Shown one piece after another: positions 44,578 to 52,734 of a stretch of DNA of 64,000 nt. The stretch is taken from the NCBI RefSeq assembly GCF_003581585.1, contig NZ_QXIR01000002.1, positions 124,001 to 188,000 on the forward strand, given 5' to 3'. The stretch is from Bacillus salacetis. Its GTDB lineage: Bacteria > Bacillota > Bacilli > Bacillales > Bacillaceae_B. The notes below the pieces were generated by a model. The model was not told the DNA's origin. It made no database searches and worked only from the letters and a program-made list of their open reading frames with translations. The translations under genes were made by a program, and so were the position numbers. Position 1 is the stretch's first letter; every line of letters starts with the position of its first letter.

Positions 44578-44853
44578 TTATTGATTCACACTATCCTTCA
44601 ATGCTTTACCTGGCTTAAATGCCGGCTGCTTGCTCGCCGGTATTTCCATTTCTTTTCCTGTCTGCGGGTTGCGGCCTTTCCTTGCTGAACGTTCTCTGAC
44701 TTCAAAGTTGCCAAATCCGATTAATTGAACTTTATCGCCTTTAGCCAGAGTGTCCTCAATGTTTTGCAATACGGCTTTCACCGCATTCTCCGCATCCTTT
44801 TTGCTCAATTCCGCTGACTCTGCCACTGCATTGATTAAATCTGTTTTGTTCAT
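44578..44853 (-). CDS. hup: HU-type DNA-binding protein
   Basis: 91 residues, full length. [20 protein letters not shown] and [20 protein letters not shown] are the HU dimer core and DNA-binding arm. Non-specific nucleoid protein. As Bacillus usually has hbs elsewhere, this may be a second HU. TAGGAGG precedes the ATG. Confidence 0.95.
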   Translation of the reverse strand: MNKTDLINAVAESAELSKKDAENAVKAVLQNIEDTLAKGDKVQLIGFGNFEVRERSARKGRNPQTGKEMEIPASKQPAFKPGKALKDSVNQ

Positions 44854-44915
44854 ATGTAGAACCTCCTAAAAAAATTATCATGCTACAATTGATTCTTACC
44901 ACTGCCTTCCAGGTG

Positions 44916-45263
44916 TTAAACCTTTTCAGCTGCAACAATCATGCCTTTGTGAAGATATGCCTTGCATTCATTTGCATCTTCTTTAGAAAAACCTTCTTGC
45001 AGGAGTTCCTTTTCGAGCTTAATTAATTCAACTGAGCCGTCATCCTCGTCAAATGCCGTTGCAAGGCTGTGGATCCCCCCATCTTCATTATTTTCTGAGG
45101 TATCCATTAAGGTGCCTGTAAGGGAACTGTTCTGCCTCAGTTCTTGATATTGTCTGGAATCGACAGTAAAGTACTTAACAGCGCCTTGATTATTTACAAA
45201 CCTCTCATTTATATCTTCAAGCAATTGATTGACAGAGCTGTATACTCCGACTATTTCAATCAC
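44916..45263 (-). CDS. YflT-like general stress protein
   Basis: 115 residues. Start VIEIVGVYSSVNQLLEDINE from GTG with GGAGGG nine bases upstream. Typical small YflT/GSP17M fold, cytoplasmic, with an acidic middle (TSENNEDGG). Family members are sigma-B-controlled stress proteins; a candidate sigma-B promoter lies upstream. Confidence 0.82.
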   Translation of the reverse strand: MIEIVGVYSSVNQLLEDINERFVNNQGAVKYFTVDSRQYQELRQNSSLTGTLMDTSENNEDGGIHSLATAFDEDDGSVELIKLEKELLQEGFSKEDANECKAYLHKGMIVAAEKV

Positions 45264-45290
45264 GGGACCTCACCCTCCTTCTTCCGTTTC

Positions 45291-45316
45291 TTTCCCTCCT
45301 TAATTTTATATGAAAC
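45291..45316 (-). promoter_or_regulatory. candidate sigma-B promoter of YflT-like gene
   Basis: On the minus strand GTTTCA, 14 bases, GGGAAA. Sigma-B consensus is GTTTAA-N12-15-GGGWAW. Only a short leader would remain before the ribosome binding site. Confidence 0.45.
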
Positions 45317-45345
45317 AAAAAAACAAGCGGAAATCCGCCTGCTCC

Positions 45346-46377
45346 TTAATAAATCTGCCTGCCCTGCTGACCGATGGCATAGTAGATCCCATGTTTTAAT
45401 GTAGAAAAACAACTGAATCTCGATAATTTCAAATCACTTCCGGTTATTTCCTGAGCAAGATCTGGTGAAATTCCCACGAGGATGGTTTCCGTTCCGATCA
45501 ATGAAGCTGCAGAAGCCAGATTGCCGAGAAACTCCACTGTAAACCGGCTGATATATTGGTGCAAACCGGTTAAATCGATTACAAGATAATCTGCTTTATA
45601 TTTTGGAAGGTTATGCAACGTTTTTGTTAACAAGTCTTCAGACCGGTTTTCGTCATACTTACCGAGCAATGGTACAACGACGATACCTTCCAGCACCGGG
45701 ATGATTGGTGAAGAAATTTCCTTGACCAGGTCCGTAAGCTCCTGGGTACGTTCCTTAACCATGGCCTCCAGTTTTAAAATCCGTTCAGATTCCGACCTCC
45801 TGGCCAAATCATGAATATTTTCTTCTATTGTTATATCGGAAGGGCCATAGCGGAATTCCCCATAATCACCATCCGAAATCTGATCCCTTTCTTCTGTGAA
45901 CCAAACGTTCGAACCGAACAAACCTGAGAAAATCCCTGAGAAATGACCTGCCAGAAAGGTGGTCGTATGTGACTTTCCTTGGGCAACATTAATTTTGTAT
46001 TCCCAGCTGTCTTTTAACCTTACAATCCCTGTCTTCTTCTGTTCATCCAATTCACTGATTTCTATACTGCCCCATCCCGCTGAAGCATAAGTAGCCGGGA
46101 TGGCTGCAGCCACTTCTTTTAAAGGGATACCCAAAGATTGGAAATAACGACCGACTACAAGTCCCTGTCTATAACCAGTTGTTTCAAGGACAACCTTCGC
46201 CGCTTCCTTGCCGGATACCTCCTCCAATGTATCGAAAAAGGATTTCATGGCAGATGTTATCCAAAAAAGAACCGCATCTTCCCCTTCAAACTCAAACTGG
46301 CCGTTTTCAAGATTCCAGGAAAAATCCAGTCCTCCCACGTTGATTTGATCCTTATGTACAGTATCATATCTTTTCAT
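45346..46377 (-). CDS. regulator with V4R/XylR-N-like and STAS domains
   Basis: 343 residues. N-terminal ligand-type domain (about 1-190, AGHFSGIFSGLFGSNVWFTE is typical of V4R/XylR-N proteins), a coiled segment, then a STAS domain (about 235-340, PIIPVLEGIVVVPLLGKYDE, DYLVIDLTGLH) as in RsbR-type stressosome proteins. Suggests a sensor of the sigma-B stressosome kind, inferred. Start ATG 46377 is supported by GGGGGAT at 10-12 bases; a GTG at 46395 lacks a site. Confidence 0.85.
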   Translation of the reverse strand: MKRYDTVHKDQINVGGLDFSWNLENGQFEFEGEDAVLFWITSAMKSFFDTLEEVSGKEAAKVVLETTGYRQGLVVGRYFQSLGIPLKEVAAAIPATYASAGWGSIEISELDEQKKTGIVRLKDSWEYKINVAQGKSHTTTFLAGHFSGIFSGLFGSNVWFTEERDQISDGDYGEFRYGPSDITIEENIHDLARRSESERILKLEAMVKERTQELTDLVKEISSPIIPVLEGIVVVPLLGKYDENRSEDLLTKTLHNLPKYKADYLVIDLTGLHQYISRFTVEFLGNLASAASLIGTETILVGISPDLAQEITGSDLKLSRFSCFSTLKHGIYYAIGQQGRQIY

Positions 46378-46598
46378 TTTTGACTGATCCCCCACTACTA
46401 AGATATTACTAATTTAACTTAAGTTACTTAATCAGTAAAGCAGCAAGGCCTAAGTCCCACCTCAATCCGCCATTCTATTCTTAAATACCATTCTTTACCT
46501 GAAACTGGAGTTACTAATCTACAAGGGGTATTTGGACAAATCAGGGAAAGATCACTTGAAATCTATATGAAAGAGTAAAAAAGCTACTAAAAAGCTGA

Positions 46599-46633
46599 AA
46601 AAAAAGAAGTTCTGCTTGGTGTGCAGAACTTCA
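46599..46633 (-). terminator. terminator after 49-residue gene
   Basis: Perfect stem GAAGTTCTGC / GCAGAACTTC, then eight T on the minus strand. Confidence 0.85.
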
Positions 46634-46780
46634 GGCCCCTATGAACAGAAGAATCATCATGATAATGGAAGGTATACCGTAGTAGAAGAGATTCCGATTT
46701 ATTACGGTTCTGTCCTGCCTTCCTTTCCACGTTTCATATTTATGGTTTTTTGAAGTATACCAGCTGCCTTGATTGCTCAT
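46631..46780 (-). CDS. small protein with C-terminal membrane helix, 49 aa
   Basis: ATG 46780 with AAGGAG nine bases upstream. MSNQGSWYTSKNHKYETWKG, then basic linker, then PSIIMMILLFIGA as a membrane anchor. Not recognised. Confidence 0.62.
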   Translation of the reverse strand: MSNQGSWYTSKNHKYETWKGRQDRTVINRNLFYYGIPSIIMMILLFIGA

Positions 46781-46932
46781 AATCAATAACTCCTTCCTTA
46801 AGGTTTGCTTTCTATTTACCCTATTTCTTCGGCTTGCAAAATAGAAAATTCAGGAAGAGATGAATTATTGTTTGACCTCTCACAAATTAGGGAATTTTCA
46901 AGTAAGCTCATATCCAGAAGGAGGGTATCAAT

Positions 46933-47172
46933 ATGGAAAAGAAAGATAAGAAAGATAACAAAAATAATAAGGGCAGTGGTTTCGATGTTTTCGATAACCC
47001 TGAACAATATGACAGTGACAAAGAAAGCATGCTAGATAAATTCGAAAGTGAACAGAATGTAGATCCCCTGCCACTTGAAGACATCCGGGAAGAAAAAATA
47101 GAAGAAAGAAAAAAATCAAACACAAAAGACCAATCCTCAAGCGAAAAAAAATATAACCAGGACTATAACTAA
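46933..47172 (+). CDS. small very charged protein, 79 aa
   Basis: ATG with AAGGAGGG seven bases upstream. Starts MEKKDKKDNKNNKGSGFDVF; Lys, Asp, Glu, Asn-rich, disordered. Function unknown. Confidence 0.7.
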   Translation: MEKKDKKDNKNNKGSGFDVFDNPEQYDSDKESMLDKFESEQNVDPLPLEDIREEKIEERKKSNTKDQSSSEKKYNQDYN

Positions 47173-47417
47173 AGTGCAGATGCCTTCTTCAGAGGCATAT
47201 GGATTTGTCATCTGATGATTAAGGAATAAAAACCGCATCGGTGATAGTCATTCGATGAACCCAAGAGTGAAAAGCCAGAGATATTTCTGCTAGCCGCCTG
47301 GGCACTCAAACTGTATGCCACTAAGGCAAATGCAGCCTTCCAGCGCTTATAATAGGAATTAAAAGCACCAAATAGAAAAAGCAGTTCCCCCCTCGGGAAC
47401 TGCTTTCAGACCGTAGA

Positions 47418-47455
47418 CAAACCCCACTCCAACATTTGGTTGGAGTGGGGTTTGT
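47418..47455. terminator. hairpin inside IS remnant
   Basis: Stem CAAACCCCACTCCAAC / GTTGGAGTGGGGTTTG with a loop of six; strong intrinsic-terminator shape, T-rich to the right. Confidence 0.7.
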
Positions 47456-47482
47456 TATTTTTTTAGTGAAAACCATTGAATA

Positions 47483-47911
47483 TCAGGCTGGACATGGCCT
47501 TCGCCATGTCCAGTTTGCCAATTTCTTAAGATTCATGGCAGCAAACGTAAGCATCGCCTGTATTGAGACTTTTTTCAGACCTCTTAGGGTCGTCCAACGC
47601 ATGCCATGCTTCTCTTTCGCTCAGCAAAAACTTTTTCGATCGTTTCTTTCCGCTGAGCGTAAAGCGTTTTATTTATATCAGTGTGTCTGAGATGGTCAAC
47701 CGCCTCTATGTAATCTTGCCAAAGGTGTCTATGAATCATTTTTGTATGATTCTGGCTTTGTGTACATTTCTGTAATAATGGGCAGTCCAAACGTTTTAGA
47801 GGATCAGAAACGTACTGCTTGTATCCATCTCTTGTGGTCTTGTGGGACTAGCTGGTCCAGTGCAATCATCTCAATTTGATTTCTCCCATCTTCTCCATGT
47901 TTGGATAGCAT
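47483..47911 (-). pseudogene. IS1182-family transposase, N- and C-terminal parts fused by deletion
   Basis: ATG 47911 gives MLSKHGEDGRNQIEMIALDQ then LVPQDH, the family's N-terminus. The frame then jumps to the C-terminal region KTTRDGYKQYVSDPLKR, LDCPLLQKCTQSQNHTKMIH (zinc-type CPLLQKC), RQTIEKVFAE-like, and after a one-base shift HGMRWTTLRGLKKV and FAAMNLKKLANWTWR. The whole catalytic DDE middle is gone, so it cannot transpose by itself. Confidence 0.82.
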
Positions 47912-47973
47912 ATTGAATCCCCCACAGTTTTTTCAAAGGTTTTGGTGTCAAAACTAGTTTTAGTTTACAAAGG

Positions 47974-48096
47974 GTTGATTGGAGCGAAAGGCGTACGACC
48001 TCCTGCGGGATTAGCGGGACAGGTGAGACCCCGCAAGCGCAGCGAGGAGGCTCACCGCCCGCCCCGCGGAGTCGTGCGCCTGTAGCGGAAATCAAC
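47974..48096. repeat. Bacillaceae palindromic repeat (GTTGATTGGAGCG...)
   Basis: Starts GTTGATTGGAGCGAAAGGCG and ends CGCCTGTAGCGGAAATCAAC, which pair as terminal inverted repeats; GC-rich middle with GCGGGATTAGCGGGACAGG and GCGCAGCGAGGAGGCTCACC. I recognise this as a very common dispersed intergenic repeat of Bacillus genomes. It sits in the IS1182 remnant. Confidence 0.85.
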
Positions 48097-48233
48097 CATC
48101 TATTCCAACCGCCTAAACTTATGCAAAAAGTATTCACAACCTAATTATACAAAAAAAGCTTGTAGACGTGGTCCATATCTTGGACTTTGTCTACAAGCTG
48201 AAAGCAGTTCCCCCTCGGGAACTGCTTTTTCTA

Positions 48234-48557
48234 TTAGATTAGCTTCCTGCATTCTTCTGCACACTTGAAACACGCTTCCGCACATTTTTGGCAGTGGTCA
48301 TGATCATGCTTCTTGCATTCATTTCCGCAGGACTCGCAGACTTCTGCCATAAGCCTTATTATTCCTTTCACATTCGGACTATCGTATTGCAGAGCGCCGA
48401 TGGCGAGAGAACATACTTCCGCACATTCCCTATCAAGCCTGATACACTCTGCCATCATTTTTACATCTTCCTCTTTCAAACAACTGTCAAAGCAGACGTT
48501 ACATGCTTCTAAACACTCCTGACAAGCCTTTAAACAATCCTCATACGTCTGATTCAA
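48234..48557 (-). CDS. four-helix copper-binding protein (DUF326, YhjQ/Csp-like)
   Basis: 107 residues from TTG with AGGGGAG eight bases upstream; a longer ATG frame to 48710 adds unrelated sequence. Cysteines recur as CxxxC along helices (CLKACQECLEACNVCFDSC, CAEACFKCAEEC) with HDHDHC near the end, as in copper-storage Csp proteins. Length matches YhjQ. The stop lies at the right edge of the IS remnant. Confidence 0.85.
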   Translation of the reverse strand: MNQTYEDCLKACQECLEACNVCFDSCLKEEDVKMMAECIRLDRECAEVCSLAIGALQYDSPNVKGIIRLMAEVCESCGNECKKHDHDHCQKCAEACFKCAEECRKLI

Positions 48558-48748
48558 ATTTAACACTCCCCTTATAGTGATATTCAGAAAACTATTACCC
48601 TGTCTATTGCCTTTAAAAACTACTTGTGCATTACAAGCACAATGAGGTGTAATGGAAATACTCATCTCACTTAAGTTTTGCCTGTGAGAAACAAGGGAAT
48701 AATCCTTCAAAAGATTCTTGTTAAGGATGTTTGAAAGGTGTGACTTCG

Positions 48749-49678
48749 ATGTCAGATAATGAACGCGGTTGGAAATGGACCCGTGTTGATTCCGCAGATG
48801 ACCAGGAATTTCAGGTTAATTTGTCAGATAAATTGAAACAACACGACTGGTTTGCGAACTACGGAGCACAAAGCGATCATTTCACGCTTTCGGATGAGGA
48901 CAAAAATGGAAATTTAACATTAATAGGATCCTTGCCTTTATCAATCAACTACGAACTTCAAACTAATGATGTACATTTCATCATAAGGAAGGAGAAACTG
49001 TTGACAGCCGGTTTGACCCCTTCTTTATTTAATTGGTTTCATTTTGAAGAATTTGAAAACAGGATGCTGCAGCTTAAGTCGCCAATTGAAGGATTCTTGT
49101 TCCTCCTTAATGAAGTCCTTGACAGGTACACAATCGACTTATATCCAAGCTTTAAGCATATTAAGATGATTCACCAAAAAATTGAGCAGGATAAAACCTC
49201 TGAACACTTATCTCAATTAATTGATTTTAGACATAAATTAATACGCTGGGAAAATATTTTGATGCCCTATGAAGAATTCCTTCTGACTTTAAAGGCGGCC
49301 ATGGGAGAAAACGCAGCAAAATTATTAGAGTATGAGAAAGTGCATGCCAGAATACAAAAAATATTCAAACTGATCCAGCACTATAACGGAACAATCAATA
49401 AACTCATGAATTTGGATGATACATTGGTTGAGTACCGGGGAAATGAAATAATGAAAACGCTGACTGTTTTCACAGTATTAACCACTCCCATCACTGCCCT
49501 CGGTGCGCTTTGGGGAATGAACTTCAAATATATGCCCGAATTGAATGAGCATTACGGCTATCCCCTTGCCTTGTCATTGATCTTCATTTCATCTGCTGCC
49601 ATATTTTTCTGGCTCAACAAAAAAGGCTGGACAAGGAATATTTTAAAAGGAAAAAAGGGAAGGGACAGGAAGAACTAA
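48749..49678 (+). CDS. CorA-family magnesium/divalent cation channel (YfjQ-like)
   Basis: 309 residues. Long N-terminal cytoplasmic domain, then two C-terminal membrane helices with the pore motif ALWGMNFKYMPEL (GMN at about 277). Mg2+ or Co2+ import. ATG 48749 with AAAGGTG eight bases upstream; the longer GTG frame is less likely. Confidence 0.93.
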   Translation: MSDNERGWKWTRVDSADDQEFQVNLSDKLKQHDWFANYGAQSDHFTLSDEDKNGNLTLIGSLPLSINYELQTNDVHFIIRKEKLLTAGLTPSLFNWFHFEEFENRMLQLKSPIEGFLFLLNEVLDRYTIDLYPSFKHIKMIHQKIEQDKTSEHLSQLIDFRHKLIRWENILMPYEEFLLTLKAAMGENAAKLLEYEKVHARIQKIFKLIQHYNGTINKLMNLDDTLVEYRGNEIMKTLTVFTVLTTPITALGALWGMNFKYMPELNEHYGYPLALSLIFISSAAIFFWLNKKGWTRNILKGKKGRDRKN

Positions 49679-49688
49679 ACCAATAAAA

Positions 49689-49725
49689 ACGGCAGGCTGC
49701 ATTTAGCAGACTGCCGCTATTTTTG
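49689..49725. terminator. terminator between converging genes
   Basis: Stem CGGCAG / CTGCCG with inner pairing, then CTATTTTTGG. It runs into the stop codon of the 49717 gene. Confidence 0.65.
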
Positions 49726-50394
49726 GTTTACCATTTGTTCCGTTACTCCCTTGTGAATCCTCTTTATACTGCCGATAAAGTTCAATGCCTCATCTTGTAT
49801 GATGATTCCGCTCCCATCATCAGCTGCATAGACAAGGGCATCAGTTTTTTCTGTGTATTCTTCAACTGATTTTCTAAATGAGCCTGACCAGCGATTATAG
49901 TGAGGGAGAAATTCGAAAGGAACCAGGTTCAATGTCCCAAGCTCGTTCCAGTTTTGTGATGCAGAGGAAAGCCCCTGCTGAAAGATATCAAACAAAGCCG
50001 TGCTTCTTCCAAGTTGAACGGCTCCCCCGCTGACACCTATTAAAGTGCCGCCCCTGCGGTAATATTCAACAAGTAAAGAGTCGGTCCCTGTTCTCCTTAA
50101 GTTATCACGAAAAGTAATGGGGTTCCCGCCTGATAAGTGGATAGCATCACATTGCATAGCCCTTCCCATTATCTCTTCATCTAAGTCCTCTGTTATATCC
50201 AGCAACAACAGATCTCCCACACCAAGCTGTTTATAGTAGTTTAATTGGTTATGGTAATATTCACGTCCAGGGTCTCCACTGCTTGGGATATAAGCAATTT
50301 GTGGATGATCGGATTTGAAGGATGCGTGTAGCTTTTGATTCATATACCCGTTTTCCGCTGTCTCTTGATTACTCTAAAAGAATAATTTTCCCAT
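49717..50394 (-). pseudogene. S51/peptidase E-like gene with in-frame TAG at codon 7
   Basis: TTGGAGGTG lies ahead of ATG 50394, which reads MGKLFF-stop-SNQETAENGYMNQKLH and on in the same frame to 49717. The TAG is at 50374-50376. The downstream body keeps the fold: IAYIPSSGDPGREYYHNQL, LSGGNPITF, and serine nucleophile in GTLIGVSGGAVQLGRS. Without the first codons only a start at ATG 50343 with no ribosome binding site is available. Either a nonsense mutation or a sequencing error. Confidence 0.72.
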
Positions 50395-50414
50395 TTACTA
50401 CACCTCCAAATCAC

Positions 50415-50443
50415 ACTGCCCGGCACCGAAGTACCGGGCAGTA
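50415..50443 (-). terminator. terminator after 516-residue membrane protein gene
   Basis: Perfect stem ACTGCCCGG / CCGGGCAGT; weak T run. Confidence 0.6.
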
Positions 50444-50450
50444 AACTATC

Positions 50451-52001
50451 TTAGAATAAATTAAAGATATACGGACCAACCGAGAAAATATAGAACAGCA
50501 TATAGACAAGCATGTAATAGAATACACCCGCGAAAGTACCCCAGTCAGGATGCCTGCCGATCTTCCAGATGACGGCTGAAAGAATACTGATGATGATCAA
50601 AAGTACCGTTCCACTATACTTAAAGGTATAGTAAAAAGGCGCCATTTCATAGAAATAGGGATTCATAGCCTGATTCATGTAGGTGAATGGCATAAGGATG
50701 AAAATCAGTATGGAAGCATATTCAACCCAGTTGATATCATCTTTTTCAAAGATATTCGGTTTCAAGATATAAAGCAGTATTAACAGAGTCAATGATGGCA
50801 AATACCAGTAAAATGACGTCAGGAGGGTTACCATACTGCTGAAAAGCATCAAGAAAGAATTATAGGCACTGACCTTCCAATCCTCTGCAGAAAGTTTAAC
50901 ACTCTCAGCTTTTACCTGATCATCTTGTGAAGCCCCGTACAGCTTGTAGTAATCTCCATCAAAGGAAATCCATAACAATGATCCCTCATTGATTTTCATC
51001 GGATTCTGGGCGACATCATTATTTGTGTTTACAGGCCTTGCTGCAACCTGGTCACCTGTATCCAAAACACCTGTATACAACCTCATATCACTGTTATCCC
51101 CGATCCGCTGGCCCTCTGCAGTGAATACAAGCTGTAGTTTTCCATCCATTGAGAAAAGTGAAGCATAATCCGGTGATTCAAGCCTGCTGTTGTTCTCTTC
51201 ATTGATAAATTCCAATTTTTTGACTTCTAAAGGCTTGGATCCCAATTCATTGACGGTCCCTGCCGCTCTGAACATACTAAAAGAAAGGGAGCCACCTGTC
51301 CTCATTTGTCTTCCGTAAACGACAGTCAACTCATCATCCTTCAATTCAAATACTAAACTGCCAAGCTGGTCATAACGTGAATTTTTAACAGTCAATACCG
51401 GCTTGGCCATTAATGTATCATCCGCTTCTGCCAGGTAAACTTCAGCATTGGCATCGTCTTTTTGATGAACAATCATATAACTGCCGCCGCTCCCAAATAC
51501 AATATCGACAATCTCATTGGTGAATGTATGTATTTCTTGTGTTTCCTTGCTGTTCAAATCATATGTATATACTGTTCCATCCTTCCAATACACAACTCTA
51601 TCTTCTTCTGTTGCAATTCCTGTGACTTCATCATCGATGACTTCTGATTCCCCATCGCGTGTTAATGTTAGATTCCCTTTTGATAAGGTAACGAAATTTT
51701 CTCCATCCGTCCAAAAAGAATAACCTCGTGGAATATCCATATTGATTTCATCTGAATCTTCCACGGTAAGGTCTTCCCCGAAGACAACCTTTCTTACTTT
51801 ATCAACATTGGTAAGATAGAGTTCATTTTCCCGCTGAAAGGTAATCGGCATTTCTTTGCCTTCATAATCAAAGGCAATCGATCTGCTCCAATCTTCATTC
51901 GGTAGTTTAGTCATGGTGGATAGCTGCTGAAAATACAAGGCAGCAAATAGGGCAAGAATGACCAGCAGCAGCGGTCCAAAGGCTTTTAATTTTTCTTTCA
52001 T
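50451..52001 (-). CDS. membrane protein with large extracytoplasmic beta-rich domain, 516 aa
   Basis: N-terminal membrane anchor (MKEKLKAFGPLLLVILALFA), then about 350 residues outside the membrane with repeated short beta motifs (for example FVTLSKGNLTLTRDGESEV and RVVYWKDGTVYTYDLNSKET) suggesting a propeller-like fold, then about five C-terminal helices. Family not recognised. A perfect WalR-type box overlaps its promoter, and it lies next to an ECF sigma/ABC cluster. I infer an envelope role. Confidence 0.8.
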   Translation of the reverse strand: MKEKLKAFGPLLLVILALFAALYFQQLSTMTKLPNEDWSRSIAFDYEGKEMPITFQRENELYLTNVDKVRKVVFGEDLTVEDSDEINMDIPRGYSFWTDGENFVTLSKGNLTLTRDGESEVIDDEVTGIATEEDRVVYWKDGTVYTYDLNSKETQEIHTFTNEIVDIVFGSGGSYMIVHQKDDANAEVYLAEADDTLMAKPVLTVKNSRYDQLGSLVFELKDDELTVVYGRQMRTGGSLSFSMFRAAGTVNELGSKPLEVKKLEFINEENNSRLESPDYASLFSMDGKLQLVFTAEGQRIGDNSDMRLYTGVLDTGDQVAARPVNTNNDVAQNPMKINEGSLLWISFDGDYYKLYGASQDDQVKAESVKLSAEDWKVSAYNSFLMLFSSMVTLLTSFYWYLPSLTLLILLYILKPNIFEKDDINWVEYASILIFILMPFTYMNQAMNPYFYEMAPFYYTFKYSGTVLLIIISILSAVIWKIGRHPDWGTFAGVFYYMLVYMLFYIFSVGPYIFNLF

Positions 52002-52050
52002 CGAAACATCCTTTATGTTTTATTTTCTTTCATAAATCTTCAAGTCTGTC

Positions 52051-52078
52051 ATTATACTTTATTACAAATATGTAACAA
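52051..52078 (-). promoter_or_regulatory. promoter with consensus WalR box
   Basis: On the minus strand TGTTAC-ATATT-TGTAAT (52061-52077) fits TGTWAH-N5-TGTWAH exactly. It overlaps a -35 (TTGTTA) placed 16 bases before a perfect -10 TATAAT (52051-52056). Binding could activate or repress. Confidence 0.6.
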
Positions 52079-52159
52079 ATTTTTTCACACATAAAATATT
52101 ATGGCGAATTTTGGGAAAAGTCAATACTTTCTTGAAAATTGCCCGAGCATTGTATAATA

Positions 52160-52189
52160 AAAAGGAGTTTTCTCAGCAGAAAACTCCTT
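52160..52189 (-). terminator. terminator after ECF sigma gene
   Basis: Perfect stem AAGGAGTTTTC / GAAAACTCCTT with TTTTTATT on the minus strand. Confidence 0.85.
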
Positions 52190-52193
52190 CTCA

Positions 52194-52712
52194 TTATGCG
52201 CTGTATTTTAGACTATATAGGTTTTTCAATTTTTTCCTGGCTCTGAAAAATCTGGTTTTCACAGTACTTCTTTTCAAATCAAGTTTTTCAGCTATTTCCT
52301 CTTCATTCATACCGTGCTGCACACGGAGAAGGAAGACTTCCTGCTGTGCCAATGGCAATTGCCTGATTTCAGTTGCCAGCTCTTCTTTAAGCAGGTTAAC
52401 GTTCACTGCTTGCTCGACTTCTTCCCGTGTGGAGGACAAAAACGAATCTACTTCAACGCTGAAAGGATCAACCAAGACTTCCCTTGCCCTGATTTCCTTC
52501 CGGATGAAATCAATGCTTGTCCTGGCTGCTATGGATGACAGCCACCCGCCTGCTTTCTCTTCATCAATCAATGTGTCGATTTTCTTATATGCCTTGATGA
52601 ATGTCTCCTGCACTATATCTTCTGATAAGTTGCTGTCCTTTGTAATACGTAAAGCTATGTGGTAAACCATTTTATAGTAATTGACATATAGAATTTCAAA
52701 ATTGACTGCCAA
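52194..52712 (-). CDS. ECF-type RNA polymerase sigma factor
   Basis: 172 residues. Region 2 with LSEDIVQETFIKAYKKID and WLSSIAARTSIDFIRKE; region 4 with LPLAQQEVFLLRVQHGMNEE and KLDLKRSTVKTRFFRARKKL. TTG start (LAVNFEILY) five bases after GGGGGAG. Last gene of the GntR-ABC-permease unit, 22 bases after the permease. No anti-sigma gene was recognised; the 516-residue membrane protein next door is a possible candidate but has no typical zinc motif. Confidence 0.87.
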   Translation of the reverse strand: MAVNFEILYVNYYKMVYHIALRITKDSNLSEDIVQETFIKAYKKIDTLIDEEKAGGWLSSIAARTSIDFIRKEIRAREVLVDPFSVEVDSFLSSTREEVEQAVNVNLLKEELATEIRQLPLAQQEVFLLRVQHGMNEEEIAEKLDLKRSTVKTRFFRARKKLKNLYSLKYSA

Positions 52713-52734
52713 GAAAACTCCCCCTTTTCCCCTG

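Larger units (their letters stand above)
47371..48235. mobile_element. internally deleted IS1182-family element
   Basis: Ends are inverted repeats: AATAGAAAAAGCAGTTCCCC at the left (47371 on) matches the complement of the right end (to 48235), each also a small hairpin with GGGAACTGCTTTCAG. Transposase remnants lie between. Length about 0.87 kb instead of about 1.5-1.7 kb for full elements. No target duplication seen. A 123-bp Bacillaceae palindromic repeat is nested inside. Confidence 0.75.
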
